This document shows, in pieces, positions 46,864 through 57,074 of a stretch of DNA of 64,000 bases. Origin of the DNA: Flavobacterium psychrolimnae (GTDB lineage Bacteria > Bacteroidota > Bacteroidia > Flavobacteriales > Flavobacteriaceae). Position numbers and translations under genes: made by a program. The stretch lies in the NCBI RefSeq assembly GCF_003312425.1, contig NZ_QNUX01000004.1, forward strand, positions 186,001 through 250,000, in the 5' to 3' direction. The stretch's first letter is position 1, and every line of letters starts with the position of its first letter. Below the pieces are notes generated by a model. That model made no database searches. It had not been told where the DNA came from and saw only the letters and a list, made by a program, of their open reading frames with translations.

Positions 46864-47835
46864 ATGAAAGCGAAAACGATTACCGAAAAGACTAATTTAC
46901 ATCCACGAAATCTGGATAGATTTGGATATAATTTTGAACAATTAATAGAGAAATCTCCTGAATTAAAACCTTTTGTTTCTGCTAATAAGCACAATCCAGA
47001 TGCTTCGGAAGAAACCATTGATTTTAGTAATCCTGATGCCGTAAAGTCACTCAACAAAGCGTTATTATTATCGCATTATGACATTCAAAACTGGGATATT
47101 CCTAAAAATTATCTTTGTCCGCCCATCCCTGGAAGAGCGGATTACATTCACTATATAGCAGATTTATTAGCCTCAGGTAACAACGGAATCATTCCTGAAG
47201 GAGAAACTGTTCAAGGTTTGGACATTGGTGTAGGTGCGAATTGCATTTATCCAATAATTGGTAATTCAGCCTACGGATGGAGTTTTGTAGGAACCGATAT
47301 CGATTTAAAAGCAATTGAAAACTGTAGTGCCATCATTGAAGAAAACCCAAAACTGATTGATGCCATCAGTTTACAGCAACAAACGGAATCGCGTTTTATT
47401 TTTAAAAATATAATCACTCCCGAAGACAAATTTACATTCACTATTTGCAATCCTCCATTTCATGCCTCACAAGATGAAGCTACGAAAAGTACGATTCGAA
47501 AAATAAATAATTTAGAATCCCGGAGCGCCACGAGCAAAGTAACTAAACCTGTTTTAAATTTTGGTGGTCATAATGCTGAATTATGGTGTGAAGGCGGCGA
47601 ATTAGGTTTTGTTACCCAAATGATTTACGAAAGTGCAAAATATCCGATGCAGTGTTTATGGTTTACCACTTTGGTTTCTAAAAAGGAAAATCTTTCTAGT
47701 CTTTACAAAACATTAAACAAAGTAAGTGCAGTCGAAATTAAAACGATTGATATGGCTCAAGGTCAAAAAACAAGCCGAATTGTAGCTTGGACTTTCCTAA
47801 GTGAAGCACAGCAAAAAGCGTGGAAATTCGAATAA
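46864..47835 (+). CDS. rlmF: 23S rRNA (adenine(1618)-N(6))-methyltransferase
   Basis: The 323-residue enzyme begins KTNLHPRNLDRFGYNFEQL (conserved N-terminal), has the SAM motif LDIGVGANCIYPIIG (about 119-133), the catalytic NPPFHAS motif (about 196-202) and FGGHNAELWCEGGE. It methylates A1618 of 23S rRNA. Length is normal. Confidence 0.93.
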   Translation: MKAKTITEKTNLHPRNLDRFGYNFEQLIEKSPELKPFVSANKHNPDASEETIDFSNPDAVKSLNKALLLSHYDIQNWDIPKNYLCPPIPGRADYIHYIADLLASGNNGIIPEGETVQGLDIGVGANCIYPIIGNSAYGWSFVGTDIDLKAIENCSAIIEENPKLIDAISLQQQTESRFIFKNIITPEDKFTFTICNPPFHASQDEATKSTIRKINNLESRSATSKVTKPVLNFGGHNAELWCEGGELGFVTQMIYESAKYPMQCLWFTTLVSKKENLSSLYKTLNKVSAVEIKTIDMAQGQKTSRIVAWTFLSEAQQKAWKFE

Positions 47836-48242
47836 AAACCTCCTATTTCGATTAAATATTCAATCCCGAAAATCACTTTTGATAGTCGGGAAAACAATCT
47901 GTACCTCTACTTTTTCCTATTATGCATTTAAAATGAAGACCTTAAAAAAACTTCCATTATTAAATCAATAATTAAACTTCTATAAATTTAATTTACCGAA
48001 AAAAAAATACAACTATTCATAAATAGTTGTATTTCTTATTACTTTTAAGAGTAAAAATGAATTTTAACATAATTTTACGTAAATTTGGTAAAGAAATCTT
48101 TAAATAATTATAAATAAATTTCTTTTTACGATGCATTAATAAGGTAACTAAAAATCGTATTATTTAAACCCAAAAAACCAAATTAATTATTCTTTTTCAG
48201 ATTATTTTTTGCGTTTAAAATCAGTGATTTAATTCAAACTAA
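47836..48242. other. 407-bp intergenic region upstream of the ECF sigma gene
   Basis: It contains the terminator at 48005-48040 and an AT-rich stretch ending TTATTTTTTGCG (about 48205), which resembles a relaxed -7 element for the sigma gene. A weak CCCGA...TCGGG hairpin lies at 47866-47891. No ORF is supported. Confidence 0.5.
48005..48040 (+). terminator. Terminator downstream of rlmF
   Basis: AAATACAACTATT (48005-48017), CATA loop, AATAGTTGTATTT (48022-48034): a perfect 13-bp stem, then TCTTATT. It lies 170 bp past the rlmF stop. Confidence 0.8.
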
Positions 48243-48854
48243 ATGGTAGAAAAGCAACTGTTACATACCGAAATACTTGATGATTCCACACTTTGGAACA
48301 GCCTGAAAGAAGGGAATGAAAACGCTTTTTCAATACTTTTTAAAAGACATTATTCTCATTTAGTCCGTTATGGAAATTCCTTTCTTCCTTTTCCTGAAAA
48401 AGTACAAGACTGTGTTCAAGACGTTTTCACAGATCTATGGATCTACAGAAACAAATTGAGTGATAAAGTGGTTGTAAAAGCCTACTTATTAGCCTGTGTT
48501 CGCAAGCGAATTACCAGATCACAAGAACGGGATCGTATTTTTCGACTAAGCAGCTCAATAGATACGGTTGAATTTTTATTTGATTTTTCAATTGAACACG
48601 AACTTATCTCAGATGAAACGACAGCTTCGAAAGTGTCACACCTCAATCATCTGATTAATGATTTGCCATCTCGACAAAAAGAAGCTTTATACCTTCGCTA
48701 CACCCAAGAACTTACCGTGGATCAAATTGCTGATACACTGGATATTAATTATCAATCAGCAAATAACCTTTTGCACCGCGCTTTGTTAAGCTTACGCAAA
48801 GATTGGAAAGGAAATATCTGGTGCATTTTATTGCTGTTTTCATTCTCATTTTAG
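48243..48854 (+). CDS. ECF-type RNA polymerase sigma-70 factor (FecI-like)
   Basis: The 203-residue sigma factor has region 2 (about 28-90: FKRHYSHLVRYGNSFLP and QDCVQDVFTDLWIYRNKL) and region 4 (about 138-190: LPSRQKEALYLRYTQELTVDQIADTLDINYQSANNLLHRAL). It would direct transcription of the downstream receptor gene and is held by the anti-sigma factor encoded next. The C-terminal SF-rich tail is hydrophobic and slightly unusual. Confidence 0.9.
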   Translation: MVEKQLLHTEILDDSTLWNSLKEGNENAFSILFKRHYSHLVRYGNSFLPFPEKVQDCVQDVFTDLWIYRNKLSDKVVVKAYLLACVRKRITRSQERDRIFRLSSSIDTVEFLFDFSIEHELISDETTASKVSHLNHLINDLPSRQKEALYLRYTQELTVDQIADTLDINYQSANNLLHRALLSLRKDWKGNIWCILLLFSFSF

Positions 48855-48941
48855 TTTTAAAAAATAAATTCAAAAAAATATATCATTTAGTGAGTATCAA
48901 TTAAAGAAATGGTCCTCTATATAATTGTAACCCATTTTTTG

Positions 48942-50051
48942 ATGCAACACCGAAATAATTATTCCGAGATAGAACACTTTTTAGCTGATGAATCATTCCG
49001 ATTATGGGTGTGTTTCAAAGACGACAAACAACATTGGGAAGAATGGACTTTAGAAAATTCCAGTCGTGCTAAATTGGTTGAAGAAGCCCGATTATGGTTG
49101 TTAGCAATGAAAGTTCCTAATGATGATTTAGCTGCGGATGACATTCAACATGCTTTGGAAGCAACATGGGGAAAAATTGAAAGAGCAGAGGAAGATAAAA
49201 AGGAAAAACCAGTTTTTAGACTTTTGAGAAAAAGATGGTTTAATGGAGTTGCTGCTGTTTTGATTATAAGTCTTTTGAGTGGCTGGTTATACAATCAAAC
49301 CAATAGCGATAATGATTCCGCACTAACTTACAGCGAACTTATCAATGAAAATGAGGAAGGTTTGGTGGAGCAAACTAACAATTCAGACAAACCACAAATC
49401 ATAACATTATCCGACGGAAGTTCGGTTTTATTGCAACCCAACAGTAAATTAAGTTATCCTAAAATATTTGTGGGCAATGAAAGAAAAGTGTACCTCTCCG
49501 GTGAAGGCTTTTTCGAAATTAGCAAAGATCCTAAAAAACCGTTTTTTGTCTTTGCGAATGAAATTGTTACTAAAGTAGTAGGAACCAGTTTTAAAATAAA
49601 AGCATACGCTAATCAGCCAAATGTAGAAGTGGTAGTTCGGACTGGAAAAGTAAAAGTAAGATCTAATGAATTAATCTCAAATCCAAAAGATGAACTGATT
49701 GTTTTATTACCGAATCAAGCCTTGCGATTCGTTCGAAAAAACTTAAGTTTTAATAAGATTACTGATATTACACAAGATGAGTCATTAATTAATTCTACGA
49801 GTAATATTGAGCAATTAGGATTTGAATTTACAGATATTCCTGTGGCACAAATTTTTAAAACAATTGAACAAGCCTATTTAGTTAAAATTGATTTTCCTCA
49901 ATCCAAATTAAAAGACTGCTATCTGACAACATCTTTAACGGATCAACCTTTGCCTGAAAAGCTTAAAATTATTTGTAAAAGCCTTGGAAACAATACGAGT
50001 TATGAAATGAATGGTAACCAAATTAGTATTATATCCGATGGATGTAATTAA
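48942..50051 (+). CDS. FecR-type anti-sigma factor
   Basis: ATG at 48942 is preferred over 48909, because it starts the common N-terminus MQHRNNYSEIEHFLADESFRLWV; 369 residues. Residues about 1-95 are cytosolic and bind the sigma factor, a membrane segment lies near 100-117 (VAAVLIISLLSGWLY), and the FecR periplasmic domain follows (ITLSDGSSVLLQPNSKLSYP... GEGFFEISKDPKKPFFVFA). The C-terminal FTDIPVAQIFKTIEQAYLVKIDF part fits DUF4974. It transmits the state of the TonB receptor to the sigma factor. Confidence 0.9.
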   Translation: MQHRNNYSEIEHFLADESFRLWVCFKDDKQHWEEWTLENSSRAKLVEEARLWLLAMKVPNDDLAADDIQHALEATWGKIERAEEDKKEKPVFRLLRKRWFNGVAAVLIISLLSGWLYNQTNSDNDSALTYSELINENEEGLVEQTNNSDKPQIITLSDGSSVLLQPNSKLSYPKIFVGNERKVYLSGEGFFEISKDPKKPFFVFANEIVTKVVGTSFKIKAYANQPNVEVVVRTGKVKVRSNELISNPKDELIVLLPNQALRFVRKNLSFNKITDITQDESLINSTSNIEQLGFEFTDIPVAQIFKTIEQAYLVKIDFPQSKLKDCYLTTSLTDQPLPEKLKIICKSLGNNTSYEMNGNQISIISDGCN

Positions 50052-50089
50052 TAGTAACTTGCCTATGAATAAAAATATATAATGAAAAA

Positions 50090-50121
50090 AGCGCCGAAAA
50101 TGCTGTAACATTCTCGACGCC
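50090..50121. repeat. Hairpin between anti-sigma and receptor genes
   Basis: GCGCCGAAAATG and CATTCTCGACGCC are mostly complementary around CTGTAA. It has no clear T-run, so it may modulate read-through from fecR rather than stop it. Confidence 0.4.
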
Positions 50122-50213
50122 TTAAATAAAATCAATCCGCTCTCTGTAAAGAGCAATTGCAGTGTTCAACCAATACCCTAACTAACGAATATTAATAAAA
50201 ACCGTCCAAAACT

Positions 50214-53200
50214 ATGAAAAAAACCGTCCTTAAACAACGACTACTAATTCGAATTATGAAAATAACCTTATTTCAATTTGTCTTAGCCCTTGTCTTTTCA
50301 AGCGTAACATTTGCGAATAACATCAGAGGTCAAAAAAAACTGGACACAAAGGTAACTATTACCGTGACCGATTTGAACTTAGATACAGCATTGTCAAAAC
50401 TTGAAAAATTGGCACATGTGAAATTTTCGTACAATTCGAGAATGTCACAATTGAATCAAAAAGTGAGTGTTTATGCTAACAATGAAGCATTATCAAGTGT
50501 ATTGACACGCATTTTGAAACCATTAAAAATGAATTATACCGAAGTAAGTAACCAAATTATTTTACAAAAAGACGGTATTGCAACAACAGGAATGAATGGA
50601 GATTTTTTCTCTACATTAAATCAAAATACGATTGCTGAAATAATCAAAGGTCGTGTAGTTGATGAAAAAGGAGAGTCTTTACCTGGCGTAACGATTCTTG
50701 TAAAAGGAACTACAAAAGGTACCACTACTGATATCGATGGAACTTACAGCATCAGTGCTGAAATTGGTGACGTTTTACAATTTTCTTATGTGGGACTTGA
50801 AACGAAATCGGTAACTGTAACCGGAACAACCTTAAACGTTACTTTAACGGGAAGTGGTGAAACACTTCAAGATGTTGTCGTAATTGGTTCCCGTAATCCA
50901 ACCAGAACCGTAACAGAATCTGCAGTTCCTATTGATGTAATTTCTATGAAAGAAATTGCTTCTCAGGGAGCACAAGTTAACTTAAATCAGATTTTAAACA
51001 TGGTTGCCCCATCGTTTACCTCAAATACTCAAACAGTTGCTGATGGAACAGATCACATTGACCCGGCGCAGTTAAGAGGTTTAGGACCGGATCAAGTTTT
51101 GGTTTTAATAAATGGAAAAAGGAGACATACCTCTTCATTGGTAAATATTAACGGATCACCGGGTAGAGGATCAGTAGGAACGGATTTAAATGCTATTCCT
51201 GCTTTTGCAATCGAAAAAATCGAAGTCTTGAGAGACGGAGCTTCTGCGCAATATGGTTCAGATGCTATTGCAGGAGTTATTAATATTAATGTAAAGAAAA
51301 ACACGAATAAATTAGACGTTAATATTTTTGGCGGTGGAAATCTTTCAAAAGGCGCTAACGACCATGATGGCGGTTTTGATGGTGGAAATTACCAATTGGA
51401 TTTAAATTACGGAACAAGCCTTGGTAAAGAAAAAAGTTTTATTAACGCAACTGCTAGCTTCCAACTTAGAGATGCAACCAGTAGAGCAAAAGAAGTTACA
51501 GGAACATTATTTAATGCCTACAATGCAATAGAGCAAAGAGCGGCTGAGGCAGGTACTAATATCAATGCACTTTTTGGAAATATTACAAATACACCAAATA
51601 CGGCTCAAATACTTTCTAATATAAAAACGTTTGCACCACAGGTAACTTACTTTACAGCTGCGCAACAAACCGCGATTAGTGGTGCAGCTGATATTCCTCA
51701 AATGCAAGCTGCTTTGAATTTTGACGCTACTTCGGGAGAACTTGCATATAGAAATCTTGAAAGAAAAAATTTCAATATGAGAGTGGGACAATCTTCTTTA
51801 AAAAGTGCCCAATTCTTCTTGAATGCTGCTTACCCAATCAATGATAAATTAGAAGCCTATGCCTTTGGGGGAACAAGTTTTAGAGATGGAGAAGCTGCAG
51901 GTTTCTACAGAAGACCAAATCAAGCACGATCCTACACGGGATTATATCCAAACGGATTTTTACCGGAAATACATTCTACAATCAACGATGTCTCTGTGGC
52001 AGCAGGTTTAAGAGGTCTTATCTTCGAAAGCTGGAATTTTGATTTAAGTAATACTTTCGGAAGAAATGCTTTTGATTACGGAGTTGAAAATACAGTAAAT
52101 GCTTCCTTGAGAGAAAATTCCCCTACTGAATTTGACGCAGGTGGTTTGGCTTTCGCCCAAAACACAACAAACTTTGACATGAACAGAAAATTTGATGTTT
52201 TAGAAGGTTTGAACGTTGCTTTTGGCGCAGAATACCGTCATGAGAACTTCTCTATCAATGCAGGTCAACCGGAATCATACAATTTATATGACATTAATGG
52301 AGGTGTAGTTACTGGAACTACTCCAGCAAACATAAAAGTTACTGATTTTTATGGTGCAGCAAGACCAAATGGCTCACAAGTTTTTCCAGGTTTCAGACCT
52401 GCAAATGCAATTGACAAAGATCGTAACAGCGTAGCAATTTATACGGATTTAGAATTAGACGTTACGGATAAATGGTTAGTTAACGGAGCGGTTCGTTTTG
52501 AGAACTATTCTGATTTTGGAAACACAACTAATTTTAAAATAGCTTCTCGTTATAAAATAACAGATAATATCAACTTACGCGGTGCAGTTTCAACTGGATT
52601 TAGAGCGCCATCGTTACATCAAATCTATTTCAATTCAACCGCTACACAATTCGTAGGTGGCGTACCATTTGAAGTAGGAACTTTTAGTAATGACTCGCAA
52701 GCAGCACAATTATTAGGAATCCCTAAATTAAAACAAGAAGAATCTCAAAGTGCAAGTGTTGGTTTTACTGCTAAAATACCAGAAGCCAATTTAACCTTGA
52801 CTGCTGATGCTTATATTGTAAAAATAGACGACAGAGTTGTTCTTACCGATCAATTTTCAAGACCTGGCGGAACTCCTGCAGCTGGATCTCCAAATGCAGT
52901 TTTGAATGCATTATTTGATACAGCTGGAGCAACTGCAGCAACTTTCTTTGCTAATGCTATTGATACGGAATCAAAAGGAATTGATGTTGTGATAAGTCAT
53001 AAAACAAGCTTTGGAAATAATGTTTCTTTAAAAACAGATTTATCAGGAACTTTTTCTAAAACCTACAGAGTGGGAGAAATTCACGCTTCACCAGTATTAG
53101 AAGCTGCAGGTCAGATAAACAGATACTATTCTGAAGCAAGTAGAGTATATTTACAAGAAGCAATTCCTAGAGTAAAAGCTAATTTAACTAACTCTATTAC

Positions 53201-53621
53201 TTACAAAAAATTCGATTTCTTTTTGAGAAATGTTTATTTCGGTAAAGTTACCGATCCAAATACTGCGGATGTAAATGGAGACGGAAGAGTTGAAGGTGTT
53301 ATAGTAAACGGTCAAGCGGTAGAAATTGAGCACCCAATATGGGGAGCTAAAATAATTACTGATTTATCTGTTGGTTTCAAAATTACTAATGCTGCAAAAA
53401 TTGTTATTGGAGCTAATAATATTTTTGATATTTATCCAGATATGAATCTTGGTACGCAAACTGCAATCAGACCTAGATTAGTATCAGGAGCTATTGATTA
53501 CACCGCTGCTCCTGCAACTATCGACTTATCAAATGCTAACCAATTTGTATACTCAAGAAACGTTTCCCAATTTGGTCAAAACGGTCGTTTTGTTTTTGCT
53601 CGATTGAACTTCAGTTTCTAA
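50214..53621 (+). CDS. STN-type TonB-dependent receptor of the sigma/anti-sigma unit
   Basis: The 1135-residue protein has a signal peptide (about 1-35), an STN signalling domain (about 45-125, VTITVTDLNLDTALSKLEKLA...), a CarboxypepD-reg-like domain (about 143-225, IKGRVVDEKGESLPGVTILVKG), a plug (about 235-350) and a long barrel ending RFVFARLNFSF. The STN domain is the part that contacts the FecR protein. Order sigma, anti-sigma, receptor is the FecIRA arrangement. No SusD-like gene follows; the ligand is unknown (siderophore, metal complex, peptide or glycan). Confidence 0.9.
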   Translation: MKKTVLKQRLLIRIMKITLFQFVLALVFSSVTFANNIRGQKKLDTKVTITVTDLNLDTALSKLEKLAHVKFSYNSRMSQLNQKVSVYANNEALSSVLTRILKPLKMNYTEVSNQIILQKDGIATTGMNGDFFSTLNQNTIAEIIKGRVVDEKGESLPGVTILVKGTTKGTTTDIDGTYSISAEIGDVLQFSYVGLETKSVTVTGTTLNVTLTGSGETLQDVVVIGSRNPTRTVTESAVPIDVISMKEIASQGAQVNLNQILNMVAPSFTSNTQTVADGTDHIDPAQLRGLGPDQVLVLINGKRRHTSSLVNINGSPGRGSVGTDLNAIPAFAIEKIEVLRDGASAQYGSDAIAGVININVKKNTNKLDVNIFGGGNLSKGANDHDGGFDGGNYQLDLNYGTSLGKEKSFINATASFQLRDATSRAKEVTGTLFNAYNAIEQRAAEAGTNINALFGNITNTPNTAQILSNIKTFAPQVTYFTAAQQTAISGAADIPQMQAALNFDATSGELAYRNLERKNFNMRVGQSSLKSAQFFLNAAYPINDKLEAYAFGGTSFRDGEAAGFYRRPNQARSYTGLYPNGFLPEIHSTINDVSVAAGLRGLIFESWNFDLSNTFGRNAFDYGVENTVNASLRENSPTEFDAGGLAFAQNTTNFDMNRKFDVLEGLNVAFGAEYRHENFSINAGQPESYNLYDINGGVVTGTTPANIKVTDFYGAARPNGSQVFPGFRPANAIDKDRNSVAIYTDLELDVTDKWLVNGAVRFENYSDFGNTTNFKIASRYKITDNINLRGAVSTGFRAPSLHQIYFNSTATQFVGGVPFEVGTFSNDSQAAQLLGIPKLKQEESQSASVGFTAKIPEANLTLTADAYIVKIDDRVVLTDQFSRPGGTPAAGSPNAVLNALFDTAGATAATFFANAIDTESKGIDVVISHKTSFGNNVSLKTDLSGTFSKTYRVGEIHASPVLEAAGQINRYYSEASRVYLQEAIPRVKANLTNSITYKKFDFFLRNVYFGKVTDPNTADVNGDGRVEGVIVNGQAVEIEHPIWGAKIITDLSVGFKITNAAKIVIGANNIFDIYPDMNLGTQTAIRPRLVSGAIDYTAAPATIDLSNANQFVYSRNVSQFGQNGRFVFARLNFSF

Positions 53622-53640
53622 GAACTATTCTTAATTATGA

Positions 53641-53674
53641 AAACCATCCTGCTTTGACAGGATGGTTTTTTTTT
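53641..53674 (+). terminator. Receptor-gene terminator
   Basis: AAACCATCCTG (53641-53651), CTTTGA loop, CAGGATGGTTT (53658-53668), nine T residues. Confidence 0.94.
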
Positions 53675-53684
53675 GGCTAAAACT

Positions 53685-53718
53685 TTGGTAAAAAAAGAAT
53701 CCAAACTTTGTACCTTTG
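53685..53718 (+). promoter_or_regulatory. Promoter of uvrB
   Basis: TTG (53685-53687), 23 bp, TACCTTTG (53711-53718). The spacing is at the long end; 28 bp separate it from the start. Confidence 0.5.
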
Positions 53719-53746
53719 CAACTCTAAAACTTTGCCCCTTAATTAA

Positions 53747-55738
53747 ATGAATTTCCAAGTAGTATCCGATTACCAGCCCAAAGGCGACCAACCGCAAGCG
53801 ATTGAAAAATTAGCCCAAGGGATTATCGATGGTGATAAATTCCAAACCCTTTTAGGAGTTACCGGATCCGGGAAAACATTTACAGTGGCCAATGTGATTC
53901 AGGAAGTACAAAGACCCACATTAGTTTTGGCACATAACAAAACGTTGGCAGCACAATTATATTCGGAATTCAAGCAATTCTTCCCGAATAATGCTGTCGA
54001 ATATTTTGTTTCTTATTACGATTATTACCAGCCAGAAGCTTTTATGCCTGTAACTGGCGTTTTCATCGAAAAGGATTTATCTATCAATGAAGAACTGGAA
54101 AAAATGCGAATGTCAACCACCGCTTCGTTACTTTCCGGACGAAGAGATATTTTGGTAGTGGCGTCGGTTTCCTGTTTGTACGGTATTGGAAATCCTATCG
54201 AATTTCAGAAAAACTTAATTCCAATTGAGAAAGGACAAATTATTTCTCGTACCAAATTATTGCATCAATTGGTGCAAAGTTTATATTCCAGAACTGAAGC
54301 CGATTTTAATCCCGGAAGTTTCAGAATAAAAGGTGATACAGTAGATGTTTATCCGAGTTATGCGGATGAAGCGTACCGAATCCATTTTTTTGGTGATGAA
54401 ATCGAAGAAATTGAAAGTTTCGATACAAAGAACTCACAGGTTATTGAAAAATTTGACAGACTGACCATTTACCCTGCTAATATGTTTGTGACTTCTCCAG
54501 ATGTTTTGCAAAATGCCATTTGGGAAATCCAGCAAGATTTAGTAAAACAGGTCGATTATTTCAAGGAAATTGGCAAACATTTGGAAGCAAAACGATTGGA
54601 AGAACGTACCAATTTTGATTTGGAAATGATTCGTGAACTTGGTTATTGCTCTGGAATCGAAAATTATTCTCGTTATCTTGACGGTCGTTTGCCAGGAACA
54701 AGACCTTTTTGCTTACTCGATTATTTCCCTAAAGATTACTTAATGGTGGTAGATGAAAGTCACGTGACACTTTCTCAAGTTAGCGCTATGTATGGCGGAG
54801 ACAGAAGCCGAAAAGAAAATTTAGTGGAATATGGTTTTAGACTTCCCGCAGCAATGGACAATCGTCCTTTGAAGTTTGAAGAATTCGAAGCTATGCAAAA
54901 TCAGGTAATTTATGTTTCGGCAACACCAGCCGATTATGAGTTGCAAAAAACGGAAGGCGTTGTTGTGGAGCAAGTGATTCGTCCAACCGGATTATTGGAT
55001 CCAATTATTGAAATCCGACCAAGTTTAAATCAAATTGATGATTTGATTGAAGAAATTCAGGTTCGGGCAGAAATTGATGAACGTGTTTTGGTAACGACTT
55101 TAACCAAAAGAATGGCGGAAGAACTGGCTAAATATTTAACCAAAGTTAATATTCGTTGTCGCTATATTCACTCTGAAGTAGATACTTTGGAACGAATAGA
55201 AATCATGCAAGATTTACGAAAAGGAATTTTTGATGTATTAATTGGTGTGAATTTACTACGTGAAGGTTTGGATTTACCTGAAGTTTCTTTGGTAGCAATT
55301 TTAGATGCAGACAAAGAAGGTTTTTTACGAAGCCATCGTTCGCTTACGCAAACAATTGGACGTGCAGCAAGAAACCTAAATGGTAAAGCAATTATGTATG
55401 CGGACAAAATTACGGCTAGTATGCAAAAAACCATTGATGAAACCAATTATCGCAGAACCAAGCAAATTAATTACAATACTGCAAATAATTTAGTTCCTCA
55501 AGCATTAAATAAAAAAATAGAAAGTGCCTTTACCAAAAATCCTTTAGCAGATTACGAATTAGGCTATACACTTTCAACTGCAGCAGAACCAGTTACAGAA
55601 TATCTATCAAAACCCGATATTGAGAAACGTATTCGAGAAAAACGAAAAAACATGGAAAAAGCAGCTAAAGAATTAGACTTTATGCAGGCCGCAAAATTAC
55701 GTGATGAAATAAAAGTGCTACAAGGGCAATTGTCATAA
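53747..55738 (+). CDS. uvrB: Excinuclease ABC subunit B
   Basis: The 663-residue protein has Walker A LGVTGSGKTFT (about 36-46), the beta-hairpin sequence YYDYYQPEAFMP that opens damaged DNA, DESHVTLSQ (motif II), the helicase motif VI region RAARNLNG, and a C-terminal UVR coiled-coil (IEKRIREKRKNMEKAAKELDFMQAAKLRDEI) that binds UvrC. It verifies lesions in nucleotide excision repair. Normal length. Monocistronic. Confidence 0.97.
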   Translation: MNFQVVSDYQPKGDQPQAIEKLAQGIIDGDKFQTLLGVTGSGKTFTVANVIQEVQRPTLVLAHNKTLAAQLYSEFKQFFPNNAVEYFVSYYDYYQPEAFMPVTGVFIEKDLSINEELEKMRMSTTASLLSGRRDILVVASVSCLYGIGNPIEFQKNLIPIEKGQIISRTKLLHQLVQSLYSRTEADFNPGSFRIKGDTVDVYPSYADEAYRIHFFGDEIEEIESFDTKNSQVIEKFDRLTIYPANMFVTSPDVLQNAIWEIQQDLVKQVDYFKEIGKHLEAKRLEERTNFDLEMIRELGYCSGIENYSRYLDGRLPGTRPFCLLDYFPKDYLMVVDESHVTLSQVSAMYGGDRSRKENLVEYGFRLPAAMDNRPLKFEEFEAMQNQVIYVSATPADYELQKTEGVVVEQVIRPTGLLDPIIEIRPSLNQIDDLIEEIQVRAEIDERVLVTTLTKRMAEELAKYLTKVNIRCRYIHSEVDTLERIEIMQDLRKGIFDVLIGVNLLREGLDLPEVSLVAILDADKEGFLRSHRSLTQTIGRAARNLNGKAIMYADKITASMQKTIDETNYRRTKQINYNTANNLVPQALNKKIESAFTKNPLADYELGYTLSTAAEPVTEYLSKPDIEKRIREKRKNMEKAAKELDFMQAAKLRDEIKVLQGQLS

Positions 55739-55794
55739 AAAATCAGGCCAACATAAATCCTATGTTTAATTATTATCGAACTCTACATAAAAAG

Positions 55795-55831
55795 AAAAAA
55801 GAGCTGTAAGAATATATTACAGCTCTTTTTA
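55795..55831. terminator. Bidirectional terminator between uvrB and the PD40 gene
   Basis: AAAAAAGAGCTGTAA (55795-55809), GAATATA loop, TTACAGCTCTTTTT (55817-55830). Confidence 0.92.
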
Positions 55832-55873
55832 ATATTATTTTCTCTTATGAACGTTCAATTCATAAGCTATACA

Positions 55874-56878
55874 TTATTCAACAATCAAAGGTTGAACTCT
55901 CCATATATCAGTATATGGATAAGAGTATGCTGATTGTTCTTGAGTAATATTGTTTGAAGAAATTCTAGCAAAAACATTTCCTATTTTAGTAACGGCTTTT
56001 TCTGGTTGACGTGCGCCAGCAGTGGAAGAAAAATAGATATTACCATCTACACCCCAAAACGGTTGAGTTTCATTAGATTCACCGCTTGTAATTTGAGTTA
56101 AAGATGTTCCATTTATTTTCATTACAAAAAGATGGCTAAATTTATCTTTTGTACCGATGTATACAATATGCTTCCCGTTAGGAGAGTAAGCACCATTTGT
56201 AGAATTTTGTTCTCCAGTAGTTATTTGAGTACTTTGGAATGATTTCAAGTCTAATTCAAATAATTGGAAAAAATCTCCAGAAAGTTTTGTGTAAAGTAAT
56301 TTATCTCCTTTTGGACTCCATTTAGGATTAATTCCTTCAGAAAGAACTGTAAAGCTGCTTCCATCTTTATTAACAAGGCAAATATTTCTTGTATCTTGGA
56401 GAGTAGTTGTCAATACAATTTTTTTATTATCAGGAGATAGACTGGCATCAGCATCGAAATCACCATAAGCATTCTGACCAATGTAAGTTAACCCTAGTTT
56501 GTTCACACTTGTTACGGCTATAGTTGGTTTAGAAGCATAATAAGTAAAAATAAAATTCTCATTATCAGTCCAAGATGGTCTGTCTGTTTTATTACCAATT
56601 AATGGAGTAAAACCTGGTAACATTACATCGTTCTTTAATCTAATACTCCATTTACTGAATCCAGTATTTGCATCATCTCTAATTACGTATAATAATTTTT
56701 TACCATCAGGAGATAAACATGGCTGAAATTCAGGCACTACATCATCCGTTATTCTAACTAATTCTTTAGCACTTGCGGTAACTTGTGGCCCAGATAACTT
56801 TACTACTGGAGCTTTAGAAGCACACGAATAAAGTAAAAATAAACAACCTAAACCTGATAAAAGAGTAATTTTTTTCAT
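55874..56878 (-). CDS. PD40/TolB-like beta-propeller lipoprotein
   Basis: A second ATG at 56878 gives the better signal peptide (MKKITLLSGLGCLFLLYSC, lipobox LYSC); 334 residues. PD40 repeats are visible: FQPCLSPDGKKLLYV, ADASLSPDNKKIVLTT, INPKWSPKGDKLLYT and STNGAYSPNGKHIVYIG, the blades of a TolB-type six-bladed propeller. It is likely a periplasmic or outer-membrane lipoprotein that binds protein. There is no adjacent pal, so a Tol-Pal role is not supported. A -7 box is only about 20 bp upstream. Confidence 0.85.
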   Translation of the reverse strand: MKKITLLSGLGCLFLLYSCASKAPVVKLSGPQVTASAKELVRITDDVVPEFQPCLSPDGKKLLYVIRDDANTGFSKWSIRLKNDVMLPGFTPLIGNKTDRPSWTDNENFIFTYYASKPTIAVTSVNKLGLTYIGQNAYGDFDADASLSPDNKKIVLTTTLQDTRNICLVNKDGSSFTVLSEGINPKWSPKGDKLLYTKLSGDFFQLFELDLKSFQSTQITTGEQNSTNGAYSPNGKHIVYIGTKDKFSHLFVMKINGTSLTQITSGESNETQPFWGVDGNIYFSSTAGARQPEKAVTKIGNVFARISSNNITQEQSAYSYPYTDIWRVQPLIVE

Positions 56879-56900
56879 AAGCATTTTATTTGTTGATTTA

Positions 56901-56908
56901 CAAATATA
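56901..56908 (-). promoter_or_regulatory. -7 promoter element for the PD40 lipoprotein gene
   Basis: TATATTTG on the minus strand. Transcription would start about 10 bp before the ATG, giving a very short leader. Confidence 0.5.
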
Positions 56909-57074
56909 AATGTTTTATTAAAAAAAAAAAAAATGATAATATTAAATTTTTGCAAAAATTTGAAATAAATAAGATTTTTATTTCAAATTATTTTTTTAGA
57001 GAAATCCTAATTAATTAGTTCTTAATAAAAAAATCCAAATAACTAATAATCAGTTCAGTATATTTAATAAAAAT

